Assembly (NCBI GenBank): GCA_017517135.1
Contig: JAFXAK010000007.1
Span: forward strand, 20,643-84,642
DNA length: 64,000 nucleotides
Reading direction: 5' to 3'
DNA from: Clostridia bacterium
Lineage (GTDB): Bacteria > Bacillota > Clostridia > Oscillospirales > Acutalibacteraceae
Position 1 is the stretch's first letter; the number at the start of each line of letters is the position of its first letter. The notes beneath the pieces are model-generated. The model worked only from the letters and a program-made list of their open reading frames with translations, was not told where the DNA came from and made no database searches. Positions 8,304 to 16,972 of this stretch are shown piece by piece. Both the position numbers and the translations under genes were made by a program.

Positions 8304-9098
8304 TCAGGGATTGTTGTAGTTTATTGCATTTATGTTGCGGTCTATTGTTTTCTGACCTCTCCAGGCAAAGGCTCTGCCTTCAACCGGATCGCCCGCCTTC
8401 ACCGTAGGTCTTGCGGTTTCAAAAAATTCTTTTATGGGAGTTACTTTCGCGAGCTTATTCATAGGACAGCTTTTCTGACATATATCACAGCCCCACGCAC
8501 AGTTGTATTGAGCCATTTTCTGTATGACCTCTTCGGATAATTCACCCTTTTTCTGCGAAAGATGAGAAAGACATAAATCCTTGTTTACTCCGTTTTCGCC
8601 CAGCGCCCTTGTGGGACACGCCTCAATGCATTTGTTACAGCCCGAGCAAAGAGAGATTTCTTTGTTTTGTATGTCAAACTCTCTGTCTGTTACGATTTCA
8701 CCGAGAAAAACCCAGGAGCCGTATTCTTCGTTTATGAAAAGACGGTTTTTGCCGAACACACCAAGCCCCGCATTTACCGCACAGAATACCTCGGGCAGAG
8801 GAGAATTGTCAATAAATGCTTCAAAGCTGTTTTCGGGATATAAGCATTTCAATTTCTGAGTGAATTTGTTTAACATTTCTGATGCTGTTATATGATAGTC
8901 GGCACTTACCGCATAACGGGATATGTTGGAATTTTCATAATATTCCTCGCCTAAATAATAGGGGAAAAGCACCGTTATTATGCTTTTTGCGTTTTCGGGA
9001 AGTCTTTTCTTTGCGGCACACTCAAAGAGCATATGCTTTACTGCCTCAAAGGACGATATGCCGAAGGGGAGAGAGCCAAAAATTTCTTTAAGTTCCAT
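8304..9098 (-). CDS. Short QueG-like double [4Fe-4S] protein
   Basis: A 264-residue relative of epoxyqueuosine reductase QueG, the cobalamin-dependent enzyme of the last step of queuosine synthesis in tRNA. DNSPLPE (about 107) matches the QueG DSAP-type catalytic Asp region, and AGLGVFGKN follows as in QueG. Two ferredoxin-like motifs, CSGCNKCIEACP and CAWGCDICQKSCP, follow. It lacks the C-terminal HEAT-repeat tRNA-binding extension of long QueG. It may be a short QueG or a reductase with another substrate. I start at the ATG at 9098, 7 bases after the AEC gene; the ribosome site there is weak. Confidence 0.75.
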   Translation of the reverse strand: MELKEIFGSLPFGISSFEAVKHMLFECAAKKRLPENAKSIITVLFPYYLGEEYYENSNISRYAVSADYHITASEMLNKFTQKLKCLYPENSFEAFIDNSPLPEVFCAVNAGLGVFGKNRLFINEEYGSWVFLGEIVTDREFDIQNKEISLCSGCNKCIEACPTRALGENGVNKDLCLSHLSQKKGELSEEVIQKMAQYNCAWGCDICQKSCPMNKLAKVTPIKEFFETARPTVKAGDPVEGRAFAWRGQKTIDRNINAINYNNP

Positions 9099-9105
9099 AT
9101 TTTTC

Positions 9106-10056
9106 TCACATCTGTGCAAGGGCAATCATAACGGGCATAGTGATAATGGATGCAAAGCTTACGAAGGCAACAGTCTTTGATGCCGTACCCGTGTCCTTGC
9201 CGTATTTTGCGGCAAACATAACCGTATTGCTTGCACTCGGTGCACTTGCCTGAATTATACACGCGCACAGTAACGCACCCGACATAAGTCCCGTCAGTTT
9301 CATTATAGCAAAAACTACGGCAGGTACAAGTATTATTTTTACGAGAGCAACAATATACTGCTCCTTGCACTTGAAAATTGTTCTGAAATCGGCATTTGCC
9401 ATATAGGTTCCTAACATCAGCATAGCAAGGGGAGTGTTCATTGAGCCTATCAGGGAAATGGGACGGATAAGAATATCGGGCTCGTCAACTTTAAGTAAAA
9501 AGAAGGGCAGTCCTATGAGAACACCGATAACACCGGGATTGAAAAGCAGCGTTTTAACCGTAAATTTTGCACTTTCGGCATTGCCCTTCTGCATAGTGCG
9601 AATGCCGTGTGTAAAGGCAAAGACCTGAAAAACAATAATTCCCGCCGAGGTATAGAAAACACCCTCGTCACCTAAAACAGCCTTTGCAAGAGGCAGAGCC
9701 ATATATCCCATATTGCCGTAGATGCAGGCATATTTATACACAGCATTATCGCTGTTTTCCTTTTTTCTGAAGAGCGGTATCGTGAGCAGTATTCCCGTAA
9801 GATGTGTTATAACACCGCCTAAAACGGCAATGAGAAGACTTTTTGTATTTTCGCTTGTGAATTCGGTTGTCATAAAGGCCTCTATGATAACACAGGGGGT
9901 TATAAGCATAAAAAGCAGGTCATTTGAAGCCTTTGCGGTTTTTTGCGTATAAAGCCCTTTTTTATCCATAAAAAAGCCTGCCGCAACTATAATATAAAGA
10001 ATGATAACCTGAATTGCCGCTACGGTGAAATTGTTGAAGAATAAAGAAAAATCCAA
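9106..10056 (-). CDS. AEC-family (auxin efflux carrier type) transporter
   Basis: A 316-residue membrane protein with about ten segments in two similar halves, matching the auxin-efflux-carrier family. Bacterial members move organic acids such as malate or other small anions. The N-terminal half has LLFMLITPCVIIEAFMTTE and GNMGYMALPLAKAVLGDEG; the C-terminal half has QASAPSASNTVMFAAKYG, which is a conserved crossing motif. It lies after citrate synthase in a same-strand run, so carriage of a di- or tricarboxylate is a guess from context only. Confidence 0.88.
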   Translation of the reverse strand: MDFSLFFNNFTVAAIQVIILYIIVAAGFFMDKKGLYTQKTAKASNDLLFMLITPCVIIEAFMTTEFTSENTKSLLIAVLGGVITHLTGILLTIPLFRKKENSDNAVYKYACIYGNMGYMALPLAKAVLGDEGVFYTSAGIIVFQVFAFTHGIRTMQKGNAESAKFTVKTLLFNPGVIGVLIGLPFFLLKVDEPDILIRPISLIGSMNTPLAMLMLGTYMANADFRTIFKCKEQYIVALVKIILVPAVVFAIMKLTGLMSGALLCACIIQASAPSASNTVMFAAKYGKDTGTASKTVAFVSFASIITMPVMIALAQM

Positions 10057-10068
10057 AATAAAAACCTC

Positions 10069-10980
10069 TTAATTCTGAGCTTCTTCGGGTGTGTCTGAAA
10101 ATTCAGATACGGGAACAATATTTTTCTGTTTTATTACAGGAAGAATTGAGCTTATTGCAAAAAGTCCTGCGAAAACCGAATATGCATAATCGGGAGCAGC
10201 TTCAACAACATATTTTCCGTCAAGGAATACGCTGAAAATAAGATTCGGAAGAGCTGCACCGAGAAGCAGGAAGGCACTTATAATTGCCGTTGCAAAGAAC
10301 AGGAAGGACGAAGACTCTGCACCGATACCCGAAATCTGACGGGCATATTCAAAAAGGAAGAGCATAAAGAATACATTTCCGAAAATTGTGATAAGAAGCT
10401 GACCTACCTTAAGATAGCTTGCCGTTATTGAGAAAAAGCCTATTGTCTGCGTGAAAGACCACAGAACGGGGATAAGCAGTAAAAGCTTCATTTTTGAAAT
10501 GAGAGAAGAGCCAGTAAAATAACAGACGGCATTGATAAGAAGCACAACGGCTGCGAGTATTGCGAATACGGGAGATGCAACACCGATTGCCCCCTTTTCT
10601 TTTATGAATGAAGCGAATGTACCGAAATATTCCGAAAAGGAAGCCGTAATATCCGAAATGCTTTCTGCTGCACTCCACACAAGAGAGCCGGCAAGAGCCA
10701 GAGCTGTTACTGCACACACCGCACATTTGGACCCCTGTTTTACGCTCTTAATACCCTTTGAGAGATAAGACAAAATGAGAACACCGAAAACGGCACCTAT
10801 GGATAAAACATAGAATAAAATCACGCTTATGTCTGATTTGTCCGTAAAAAATCCTGTTTCGGAATCGGTAATTTTTATAAGCTGGTAAAATCTTAAAATG
10901 AGAAACACAACAAAAGCCGCACCCGAAACACCGAGAATGAGTGAGGGTGTTATTTTTTCTGCAGAAGCCTTCAGTTTCAT
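10069..10980 (-). CDS. Multi-pass membrane protein of unknown function
   Basis: A 303-residue protein I do not recognise. It shows about eight hydrophobic segments spread over the whole length (first near residues 17-35, last near 270-285), short polar loops, and a charged C-terminal tail ending in DTPEEAQN. There is no obvious transporter or enzyme motif. I start at the ATG at 10980 because AAAGGTGAC lies at the proper distance; seven extra codons are open upstream. It sits 21 bases after citrate synthase and 12 before the AEC carrier, so it is probably in the same operon. Confidence 0.7.
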   Translation of the reverse strand: MKLKASAEKITPSLILGVSGAAFVVFLILRFYQLIKITDSETGFFTDKSDISVILFYVLSIGAVFGVLILSYLSKGIKSVKQGSKCAVCAVTALALAGSLVWSAAESISDITASFSEYFGTFASFIKEKGAIGVASPVFAILAAVVLLINAVCYFTGSSLISKMKLLLLIPVLWSFTQTIGFFSITASYLKVGQLLITIFGNVFFMLFLFEYARQISGIGAESSSFLFFATAIISAFLLLGAALPNLIFSVFLDGKYVVEAAPDYAYSVFAGLFAISSILPVIKQKNIVPVSEFSDTPEEAQN

Positions 10981-11001
10981 TATAGTCACCTTTTTTCGCA
11001 A

Positions 11002-12366
11002 TTATCTGTCGGAAAGATTTTTGTATTCAAGAGAATGAGAAAGATTTTTATATGCGGGACGCATAATTTTTGAGCAGGTTGCAATTTCTTCAAGACGGTG
11101 AGCACACCAGCCCGCAACTCTTGCTATTGCAAACATAGGAGTGAAGAGGTCCTCGGGGATGCCCAGAGCCTTATAAACAAGACCTGAATACAGGTCAACA
11201 TTCGCACACATCGTTTTTACATATCCCTTTTCCTCGGCAAAAACCTCGGGGGCTGTTCTTTCGATTATGTCAAGCAGCGTCCATTGGTCAATAAGTCCTT
11301 TTTCTTCGGCAAGCTCTCTTGCATTCTGCTTGAGAAGAACTGCTCTCGGGTCCGAAAGGGTGTAGATAGCATGTCCCATACCGTAGATAAGACCTGAGCC
11401 GTCATTTGCCTGCTTCTTAACGATTTTGTGAAGGTAATCCCTGACCTGAGCTTCGTCTGTTATGTCGGAAATATTTTGAGTTATATTGTTTACCATTTCG
11501 GAAACCTTTATATTCGCACCGCCGTGACGGAAGCCCTTAAGCGAGCCTACACCGGCACCTATGGCGGAATATGTGTCCGTTCCCGAAGAGGTTACGCATC
11601 TGGTGGTAAAGGTTGAGTTGTTACCGCCGCCGTGGTCTGCGTGTATCATAAGACAGATATCAAGCAGCTTTGCTTCCTTGTCTGTGAATTTCTTGTCTGA
11701 ACGGATTGAATTGAGAATAACCTCGGCAGTACGCTGCTCGGGCTTGATTGGATGGATATACATACTTTTCTTGTAGAAATAGCGTCTTTTTACCTGATAT
11801 GCATATGCCATAATCGAGGGGAGTCTTGCAATAAGCTGCAAGGACTGACGAAGCACATTTTCGATTGAAATATCGTCGGGATTTTCGTCATACGCGTAAA
11901 GGGCTGTGATTGACGAGCCTATCTTATTCATAATATTGGGTGAGGGTGCTCTCATAATAACATCCTCAATGAAATCAAAGGGCAGCTCGCGGTTTTCGGC
12001 AAGCAGGGCACAGAAGCCCTCAAGCTCATCCTTTGTGGGGAGTGTGCCGAAAATAAGAAGCCATACAAGCTCCTCAAAGCCGAAGCGGTCATCTGCAATA
12101 CAGCCGTTTACGAAATCGTAAAGGTCAATACCTCTGTAGATAAGTCTGCCGTGACGGGGCAGTCTTTCGCTGTCGGATATGTAGTAGCCTTCAACATTGC
12201 ATATTTTTGTAAGTCCGACCATAACACCTGTGTTATCTGCGTTACGAAGGCCTTTTTTTATAGCATATTTATCGTATTTTGCAGGATCTATTGTATTTGA
12301 TACAGCAAACTTTTTTGAAAGCTCGCTGAAAATTTCATTGCTGTCACTAAGGAAAACTTCGTTCAT
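11002..12366 (-). CDS. gltA: Citrate synthase
   Basis: A 454-residue citrate synthase family protein, condensing acetyl-CoA and oxaloacetate in the cytosol. Catalytic-region motifs are present: MIHADHGGGNNSTF (first His), GFRHGGANIKV, GMGHAIYTLSDPRA (second His) and NVDLYSGLVYKALG (catalytic Asp). It is longer than Bacillus CitZ (about 370) because of an N-terminal extension of roughly 60 residues, a form common in Clostridia. In an anaerobe it would serve glutamate synthesis. 2-Methylcitrate synthase activity cannot be excluded. Confidence 0.92.
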   Translation of the reverse strand: MNEVFLSDSNEIFSELSKKFAVSNTIDPAKYDKYAIKKGLRNADNTGVMVGLTKICNVEGYYISDSERLPRHGRLIYRGIDLYDFVNGCIADDRFGFEELVWLLIFGTLPTKDELEGFCALLAENRELPFDFIEDVIMRAPSPNIMNKIGSSITALYAYDENPDDISIENVLRQSLQLIARLPSIMAYAYQVKRRYFYKKSMYIHPIKPEQRTAEVILNSIRSDKKFTDKEAKLLDICLMIHADHGGGNNSTFTTRCVTSSGTDTYSAIGAGVGSLKGFRHGGANIKVSEMVNNITQNISDITDEAQVRDYLHKIVKKQANDGSGLIYGMGHAIYTLSDPRAVLLKQNARELAEEKGLIDQWTLLDIIERTAPEVFAEEKGYVKTMCANVDLYSGLVYKALGIPEDLFTPMFAIARVAGWCAHRLEEIATCSKIMRPAYKNLSHSLEYKNLSDR

Positions 12367-12474
12367 AATTGCCTCCGAATAAAAGGGAAAGTATTTGAAT
12401 AATTTATTATATAGTAATTTAACAAAATAATCAATACCTCTGACGGAAAATATGCGCAGAAGAAGAGTGGTTTT

Positions 12475-12993
12475 ATGGGAACGCTGTCACAATATGTTTT
12501 CCCCTTGTGTGTTGTTATAATTATACTTTGGGGGAGCTTTAAGAGAGTTAATGTCATAGATTGTTTTATTGAGGGGGCAAAAACGGGTGTCGGTACAGTG
12601 CTCAGTATTCTGCCCGTGCTCACGGCATTGATGGTTGCGGTGAGTATGCTCAGAGCCTCGGGAGCAATGCAGGCTCTCAGCGATATGCTCGCCCCGCTCG
12701 CCTCGGCTGTCGGTATACCTGATGAGGTTGTGCCCCTGTGCCTTATTTCGCCCTTTTCGGGAAGCGGTGCATATGCTGTTTTACAGGATATACTTAAAAA
12801 TTACGGGCCTGACAGCTACATAGGACGGGTTGCAAGTGTTATAAGCGGAGCGAGTGAAACAACCTTTTATGCAATTTCCGTCTATTTCGGCTCTGCGGGT
12901 ATTTCCAAAACCTCCTTTACCTTGCCGTGTGCTTTGTGTGCCGATGTGATTTCTTATGTAACGGCAGCGTTCAGCTGCAAACTGAAAAAATAA
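12475..12993 (+). CDS. spmB: Spore maturation protein B
   Basis: A 172-residue, five- to six-segment membrane protein of the nucleoside-recognition/Gate family, matching SpmB. SpmA and SpmB in Bacillus are needed for full dehydration of the spore core. The conserved stretches VPLCLISPFSGSGAYAVL (about 84-101) and GASETTFYAISVYFGSAG (about 125-142) are intact. Normally spmA lies just upstream, but here the next gene is divergent citrate synthase, so spmB stands alone. The gene supports a spore-forming host. Confidence 0.88.
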   Translation: MGTLSQYVFPLCVVIIILWGSFKRVNVIDCFIEGAKTGVGTVLSILPVLTALMVAVSMLRASGAMQALSDMLAPLASAVGIPDEVVPLCLISPFSGSGAYAVLQDILKNYGPDSYIGRVASVISGASETTFYAISVYFGSAGISKTSFTLPCALCADVISYVTAAFSCKLKK

Positions 12994-13075
12994 AACAAAA
13001 AATTTAATTTAGTACTTTTCAAGTTCTTTTTCTTGTGCTACAATATACTATATTTTTTCAACGAGGTGATTTGCA

Positions 13076-14485
13076 GTGGGCGGATTTTTTTCGGTAGCAT
13101 CAAAGGAAGACTGCGTTTTTGATTTATTTTTCGGAACGGATTTCCATTCACATCTCGGCACACGCCGTGCAGGTCTTGCCGTATACAGTAAAGAGTACGG
13201 TTTTGATAAGGCTATTCATAACATTGAAAATGCTCCGTTCAGGACTAAATTTTTCTCGGAATCCAATTCAATGCACGGAAATATGGGAATCGGCTGTATT
13301 TCCGATTTTGAAGCACAGCCCATTCTGATACGCTCGCATCACGGCACATTTGCAATAACAACAGTAGGTAAAATCAATAATATAAACGAAATTGTAAGTG
13401 AAATTATAAAGGGCTCAACTCACTTTTTTGAGATGCAGAACGGTGAAATCAATCAGACTGAGCTTGTTGCCGCAATTATCAATCAGAAAGATAATTTTAT
13501 AGACGGTATCCGTTATGCGCAGGAAATTATAGACGGCTCCGTAAGTATGCTTATTCTTACCCCCAAAGGAATATATGCCGCAAGAGATAAGCTTGGCAGA
13601 ACCCCCGTTGTTATCGGTGAAAAGGAAGATGGCTACTGTGCTTGCTTTGAAAGCTTTTCTTATCTCAATCTCGGCTACAGGGATTATAAGGAGTTAGGAC
13701 CGGGTGAGGTTGTTGTTTTTGATGCAGAGGGTGTAAAAACCCTTGTTGCTCCCGGCAAGGATATGAAAATCTGTACATTCTTATGGGTTTATTACGGTTA
13801 TCCGTCTTCTTCCTATGAGGGCTTAAGTGTTGAACATATGAGAAATATATGCGGACAGCTTCTTGCCCGCCGTGATACCGATGTAAGGCCCGATATAGTT
13901 GCAGGTGTTCCCGATTCCGGTATTCCTCACGCAATAGGCTATTCAAACGAATCAAAAATTCAGTTCGCAAGACCGTTTGTAAAATATACTCCCACCTGGG
14001 CGCGTTCATTTATGCCCACTAATCAGGCAAAGCGTAATCTCATTGCAAAAATGAAGCTTATTGCCATTCACGAGCTTATTGAGGATAAAAGTCTTCTTCT
14101 TATAGATGACTCTATAGTAAGGGGAACACAGCTGCGTGAAACAACCGACTTTCTGTATGAGAGCGGTGCTAAGGAGGTTCATATCCGTTTGGGATGTCCT
14201 CCCTTGTTCTACAGCTGTAAATATCTCAATTTTTCCCGTTCAACCTCTGAAATGGAGCTTATAACAAGAAGAACAATAGCAGAGATTGAGGGAAAAGAAG
14301 CAACCAATGAGCTTGTTCAGGAATATATTAATCCCGATTCCGAAAAGTATCAGCTTCTTCTTGATAAAATCTGTAAGCAGCTTCATTTTACATCTCTGAA
14401 ATATCTGCGTGTTGACGATATGATAAGCGCAACGGGACTTCCCGCTGAAAAGCTTTGCACATACTGCTGGACGGGAAAAGAATAA
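13076..14485 (+). CDS. PurF-like amidophosphoribosyltransferase lacking the catalytic Cys1
   Basis: A 469-residue homologue of PurF, which makes 5-phosphoribosylamine from PRPP and glutamine at the start of purine synthesis. The phosphoribosyltransferase half is intact: VAGVPDSGIPHAIGYS and the PRPP loop LLLIDDSIVRGTQ. Cysteines for a structural Fe-S cluster (ICTFLW, FYSCKY, LCTYCW at the C-terminus) are present. The N-terminal class II glutaminase domain is altered: the usual MCGIFGV start reads MGGFFSV, so the nucleophile Cys is Gly, and HRGQ is replaced by HLGT. An alternative reading, a propeptide cut before Cys13, aligns less well. The GTG start has GAGGTGAT upstream. It may use free ammonia or have another role. 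Confidence 0.85.
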   Translation: MGGFFSVASKEDCVFDLFFGTDFHSHLGTRRAGLAVYSKEYGFDKAIHNIENAPFRTKFFSESNSMHGNMGIGCISDFEAQPILIRSHHGTFAITTVGKINNINEIVSEIIKGSTHFFEMQNGEINQTELVAAIINQKDNFIDGIRYAQEIIDGSVSMLILTPKGIYAARDKLGRTPVVIGEKEDGYCACFESFSYLNLGYRDYKELGPGEVVVFDAEGVKTLVAPGKDMKICTFLWVYYGYPSSSYEGLSVEHMRNICGQLLARRDTDVRPDIVAGVPDSGIPHAIGYSNESKIQFARPFVKYTPTWARSFMPTNQAKRNLIAKMKLIAIHELIEDKSLLLIDDSIVRGTQLRETTDFLYESGAKEVHIRLGCPPLFYSCKYLNFSRSTSEMELITRRTIAEIEGKEATNELVQEYINPDSEKYQLLLDKICKQLHFTSLKYLRVDDMISATGLPAEKLCTYCWTGKE

Positions 14486-14491
14486 TTCGCA

Positions 14492-14542
14492 CCGACTGTT
14501 CACTTTTTGTTGAGCAGTCGGTATAATATTTTCATTTTTTTG
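14492..14542 (+). terminator. Terminator after the PurF-like gene
   Basis: Arms CCGACTGTTCA (14492-14502) and TGAGCAGTCGG (14511-14521) pair with one G-T wobble. The following sequence is T-rich, with a run of seven near 14534-14540. Confidence 0.7.
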
Positions 14543-14552
14543 AAAAAAAGTG

Positions 14553-14581
14553 TTGACAAAACAAAAAAACAGGTGTATTAT
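14553..14581 (+). promoter_or_regulatory. Promoter of binding protein gene 1 (repeat promoter A)
   Basis: TTGACA (14553-14558), a 17-base spacer and TATTAT (14576-14581). The bases before the -10 box are GGTG. The same arrangement recurs at 15717, 16973 and 18158. Confidence 0.85.
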
Positions 14582-14650
14582 CTCCATATCGCTTTGATGA
14601 TTTAAAGCACACAAGCGGTAAATCGATAAAGAATGCAAAAGGTGAAAAAA

Positions 14651-15649
14651 ATGAAAAACACAGTAAAAAAGATTTTATGTCTTGTACTCGCACTCAGCGT
14701 TGTAGCTTGCTTTGCTGCATGCACAGGCACTCAGAACAATGAAACAACCGCAGGAAATGCAGATGATGTTACATACACAGTAGGTATCTGTCAGCTCGTT
14801 CAGCACGTTGCTCTTGATGCTGCAACAGAAGGCTTCCAGGCTGCTCTTAAAGAAAAGCTCGGCGATAAGGTTACCTTCTCCGTTCAGAACGCTTCAGGTG
14901 AAAACACAAACTGCACAACAATCTGCGGTCAGTTTGTTGCAGATAAGGTAGACCTTATTATGGCTAACGCAACAGGTGCTCTTGCTGCCGCTGCTGCTGC
15001 AACAGAAGAAATCCCCGTTGTTGGTACATCTATCACAGACTACGCTTCAGCTCTCGGTATCACAGACTGGACAGGTAAAACAGGCTTCAATGTAACAGGT
15101 GCTTCTGACTTAGCTCCCCTTGACCAGCAGGCTGCTATGATCAAAGAGCTTTGCCCCGATGCTGAAACAGTAGGTATTCTCTACTGCTCAACAGAAGCTA
15201 ACTCCAAGTATCAGTCCGATGTTATCACAGAAGACCTTGAAGCACTCGGTCTCACAGTTAAGGTATTCACTTTCGTTGACTCTAATGACATTATCTCCGT
15301 AACAACTCAGGCTGCTGAGGAATGTGATGTTCTCTTCGCTCCCACAGACAATCAGGTTGCTTCCAATGTTGAAGCTATCAACAATGTTCTTGAGCCTATG
15401 AATATTCCCCTCGTTGCCGGTGAAGCAGGTATCTGCGAAGGCTGCGGTATTGCAACTCTCTCCATCTCCTACTATGATATGGGATATGCTGCAGGTATGA
15501 TGGCTTACGAAATCCTCGTAAACGATGCTGATCCCGCAACAATGGAAATCCAGTATTCCACAGAACTCACAAAGCAGTATATGTCTGCTCGCTGCGAGGC
15601 TCTCGGTATCACCGTTCCCGATACATACGAAGCTCTCGATGCTGAATAA
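14651..15649 (+). CDS. ABC transporter substrate-binding lipoprotein 1 (COG2984/TrpX type)
   Basis: A 332-residue binding protein of the ABC-sugar-binding-like/COG2984 family, to which streptococcal TrpX belongs. The N-terminus is a lipoprotein signal (KKILCLVLALSV) with lipobox CFAAC, so it is anchored outside the membrane. After a short Thr/Asn linker come two alternating domains; typical family stretches are YTVGICQLVQHVALD, SGENTNCTTIC, VVGTSITDYASALG, VGILYCSTEANSKYQ and PTDNQVASN. It is the first of three close paralogues, followed by one permease and one ATPase. The ligand is unknown; amino acids such as tryptophan or other aromatics are possible. I start at 14651, after AAAGGTG. Confidence 0.88.
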   Translation: MKNTVKKILCLVLALSVVACFAACTGTQNNETTAGNADDVTYTVGICQLVQHVALDAATEGFQAALKEKLGDKVTFSVQNASGENTNCTTICGQFVADKVDLIMANATGALAAAAAATEEIPVVGTSITDYASALGITDWTGKTGFNVTGASDLAPLDQQAAMIKELCPDAETVGILYCSTEANSKYQSDVITEDLEALGLTVKVFTFVDSNDIISVTTQAAEECDVLFAPTDNQVASNVEAINNVLEPMNIPLVAGEAGICEGCGIATLSISYYDMGYAAGMMAYEILVNDADPATMEIQYSTELTKQYMSARCEALGITVPDTYEALDAE

Positions 15650-15666
15650 ATAGCTGAATAAATAAC

Positions 15667-15706
15667 CCGCCTTCTGAAAAGATATTCATTCAGAAGGCGG
15701 TTTTTT
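15667..15706 (+). terminator. Terminator after binding protein gene 1
   Basis: Arms CCGCCTTCTGA (15667-15677) and TCAGAAGGCGG (15690-15700) pair perfectly and are followed by six T. It closes the first unit before the next promoter at 15717. Confidence 0.92.
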
Positions 15707-15716
15707 GAAAAAAATA

Positions 15717-15746
15717 TTGACAAAAAAGCTAAAAGCGGTGTATTAT
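15717..15746 (+). promoter_or_regulatory. Promoter of binding protein gene 2 (repeat promoter B)
   Basis: TTGACA (15717-15722), 18-base spacer ending in GCGGTG, and TATTAT (15741-15746), almost a copy of the promoter at 14553. Confidence 0.85.
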
Positions 15747-15780
15747 TATAAACACAAAAACTAACAGAAGGTGACATTCA

Positions 15781-16776
15781 ATGAAAAAATTGTCAAAAAT
15801 CCTTTGCCTTGTCCTTGCTTTAAGCTTATGTTTCTGTTTTGCTTCCTGCACAGGCACTCAGGGCAATGAAACAACCACAGCCGGCAATGCTGATGATGTA
15901 ACATACACAGTAGGTATCTGTCAGCTCGTTCAGCACGCAGCTCTTGACGAAGCAACTCAGGGCTTCAAGGATGCTCTCACCGAAAAGCTCGGTGACAAGG
16001 TAACATTCGATTATCAGAATGCTTCCGGTGAAAACACAAACTGCACAACTATCTGCACAAAATTTGTTTCAGACGGTGTTGATCTTATTATGGCAAACGC
16101 AACAGGCGCACTTGCTGCCGCTGCTGCCGCAACAAGTGAAATCCCCGTTGTAGGAACATCTATCACAGACTATGCTTCAGCTCTCGGCATCACAGACTGG
16201 ACAGGTGCAACAGGCTTCAATGTAACAGGTGCATCAGACCTCGCTCCCCTTGATCAGCAGGCTGCTGTTGTTAAGGAGCTTATCCCCGATGCAAAAACAG
16301 TAGGTATTCTTTATTGCTCAACAGAATCCAATTCAAAGTATCAGGCAGACACAATTACTCCTCACTTTGAAGCACTCGGACTTGAGGTAAAGCTTTACAC
16401 ATTTGTTGACTCCAACGACATTATCTCCGTTGCAACTCAGGCTTCAACCGAATGTGATGTTATCTACACTCCCACAGACAATCAGGTTGCATCCAATGCA
16501 GAAGCTATCAACAATGTTCTTGAGCCCGCAGGTATTCCCCTTGTTGCAGGTGATACAGGCACATGTGAAAAAGCAGGTATTGCTGTTTTAGGTATCGACT
16601 ACTATGATATAGGTTTCGTTGCAGGTGAAATGGCATACGAAATCCTTGTAAACGGTGCAGATGCCGCAACAATGGAAATCAAAACAGCTGCTGAGGTTTC
16701 AAAGATGTATGTTCCCGAACGCTGTGAGCTTCTCGGAATTGAAGTTCCCGAAGGATATGCTTCTATCTCCGAATAA
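15781..16776 (+). CDS. ABC transporter substrate-binding lipoprotein 2 (COG2984/TrpX type)
   Basis: A 331-residue paralogue of the protein at 14651 and very similar to it along most of its length. The signal ends in lipobox CFASC; the linker TGTQGNETTTAGNAD is almost the same as in copy 1. Differences concentrate in the C-terminal domain: copy 1 has EAGICEGCGIATLSISYYD where this copy has DTGTCEKAGIAVLGIDYYD, a stretch that usually contacts the ligand or lines the cleft. This suggests a related but different ligand or affinity. It has its own promoter and a strong ribosome site (AGAAGGTGAC). It must share the permease and ATPase at 18245-19952 unless others exist. Confidence 0.88.
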   Translation: MKKLSKILCLVLALSLCFCFASCTGTQGNETTTAGNADDVTYTVGICQLVQHAALDEATQGFKDALTEKLGDKVTFDYQNASGENTNCTTICTKFVSDGVDLIMANATGALAAAAAATSEIPVVGTSITDYASALGITDWTGATGFNVTGASDLAPLDQQAAVVKELIPDAKTVGILYCSTESNSKYQADTITPHFEALGLEVKLYTFVDSNDIISVATQASTECDVIYTPTDNQVASNAEAINNVLEPAGIPLVAGDTGTCEKAGIAVLGIDYYDIGFVAGEMAYEILVNGADAATMEIKTAAEVSKMYVPERCELLGIEVPEGYASISE

Positions 16777-16798
16777 TTTATAATTTCTGCAATTACTG

Positions 16799-16836
16799 CC
16801 CGAAAGAGCCTCTGAGCTTTTTCGGGTTATTTTTTG
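16799..16836 (+). terminator. Terminator after binding protein gene 2
   Basis: Arms CCCGAAA (16799-16805) and TTTCGGG (16820-16826) with further partial pairing inside, followed by TTATTTTTT. Confidence 0.8.
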
Positions 16837-16920
16837 CTTTATAGGAAATTTCTTCCTATAAAGCAAAAAAATTATATGTCCCTCCGAACGGGAAGTAAAC
16901 TTCCCTCGGAGATGGACTAT
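16830..16920. repeat. Two consecutive long palindromes in the intergenic region
   Basis: An 18-base perfect inverted repeat (16830-16847 with 16853-16870, arms containing GCTTTATAGGAA and TTCCTATAAAGC, 5-base centre) is followed by a second stem with arms CTCCGA-GGGAAGT and ACTTCCC-TCGGAG (about 16882-16911). The pair fills the unusually long 267-base gap between binding protein genes 2 and 3. It could be a small dispersed element, a mobile hairpin relic or a folded RNA element. I found no second copy in this window. Confidence 0.6.
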
Positions 16921-16972
16921 ACGAAAACATTCCGCCGTAGGCGTACCCGTTTTCTTGTTTTTCAAAAACAGG

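Noticed and set aside
12363-12623. 86-codon minus-strand frame between citrate synthase and spmB
   Set aside because: It overlaps the spmB start and the divergent promoter region, and has no family features.
14582-14650. T-box or other riboswitch controlling the receptor genes
   Set aside because: The leader is only about 60 bases with one small hairpin (GCTTT/AAAGC), too short for a T-box and without its conserved AGGGTGG stretch.
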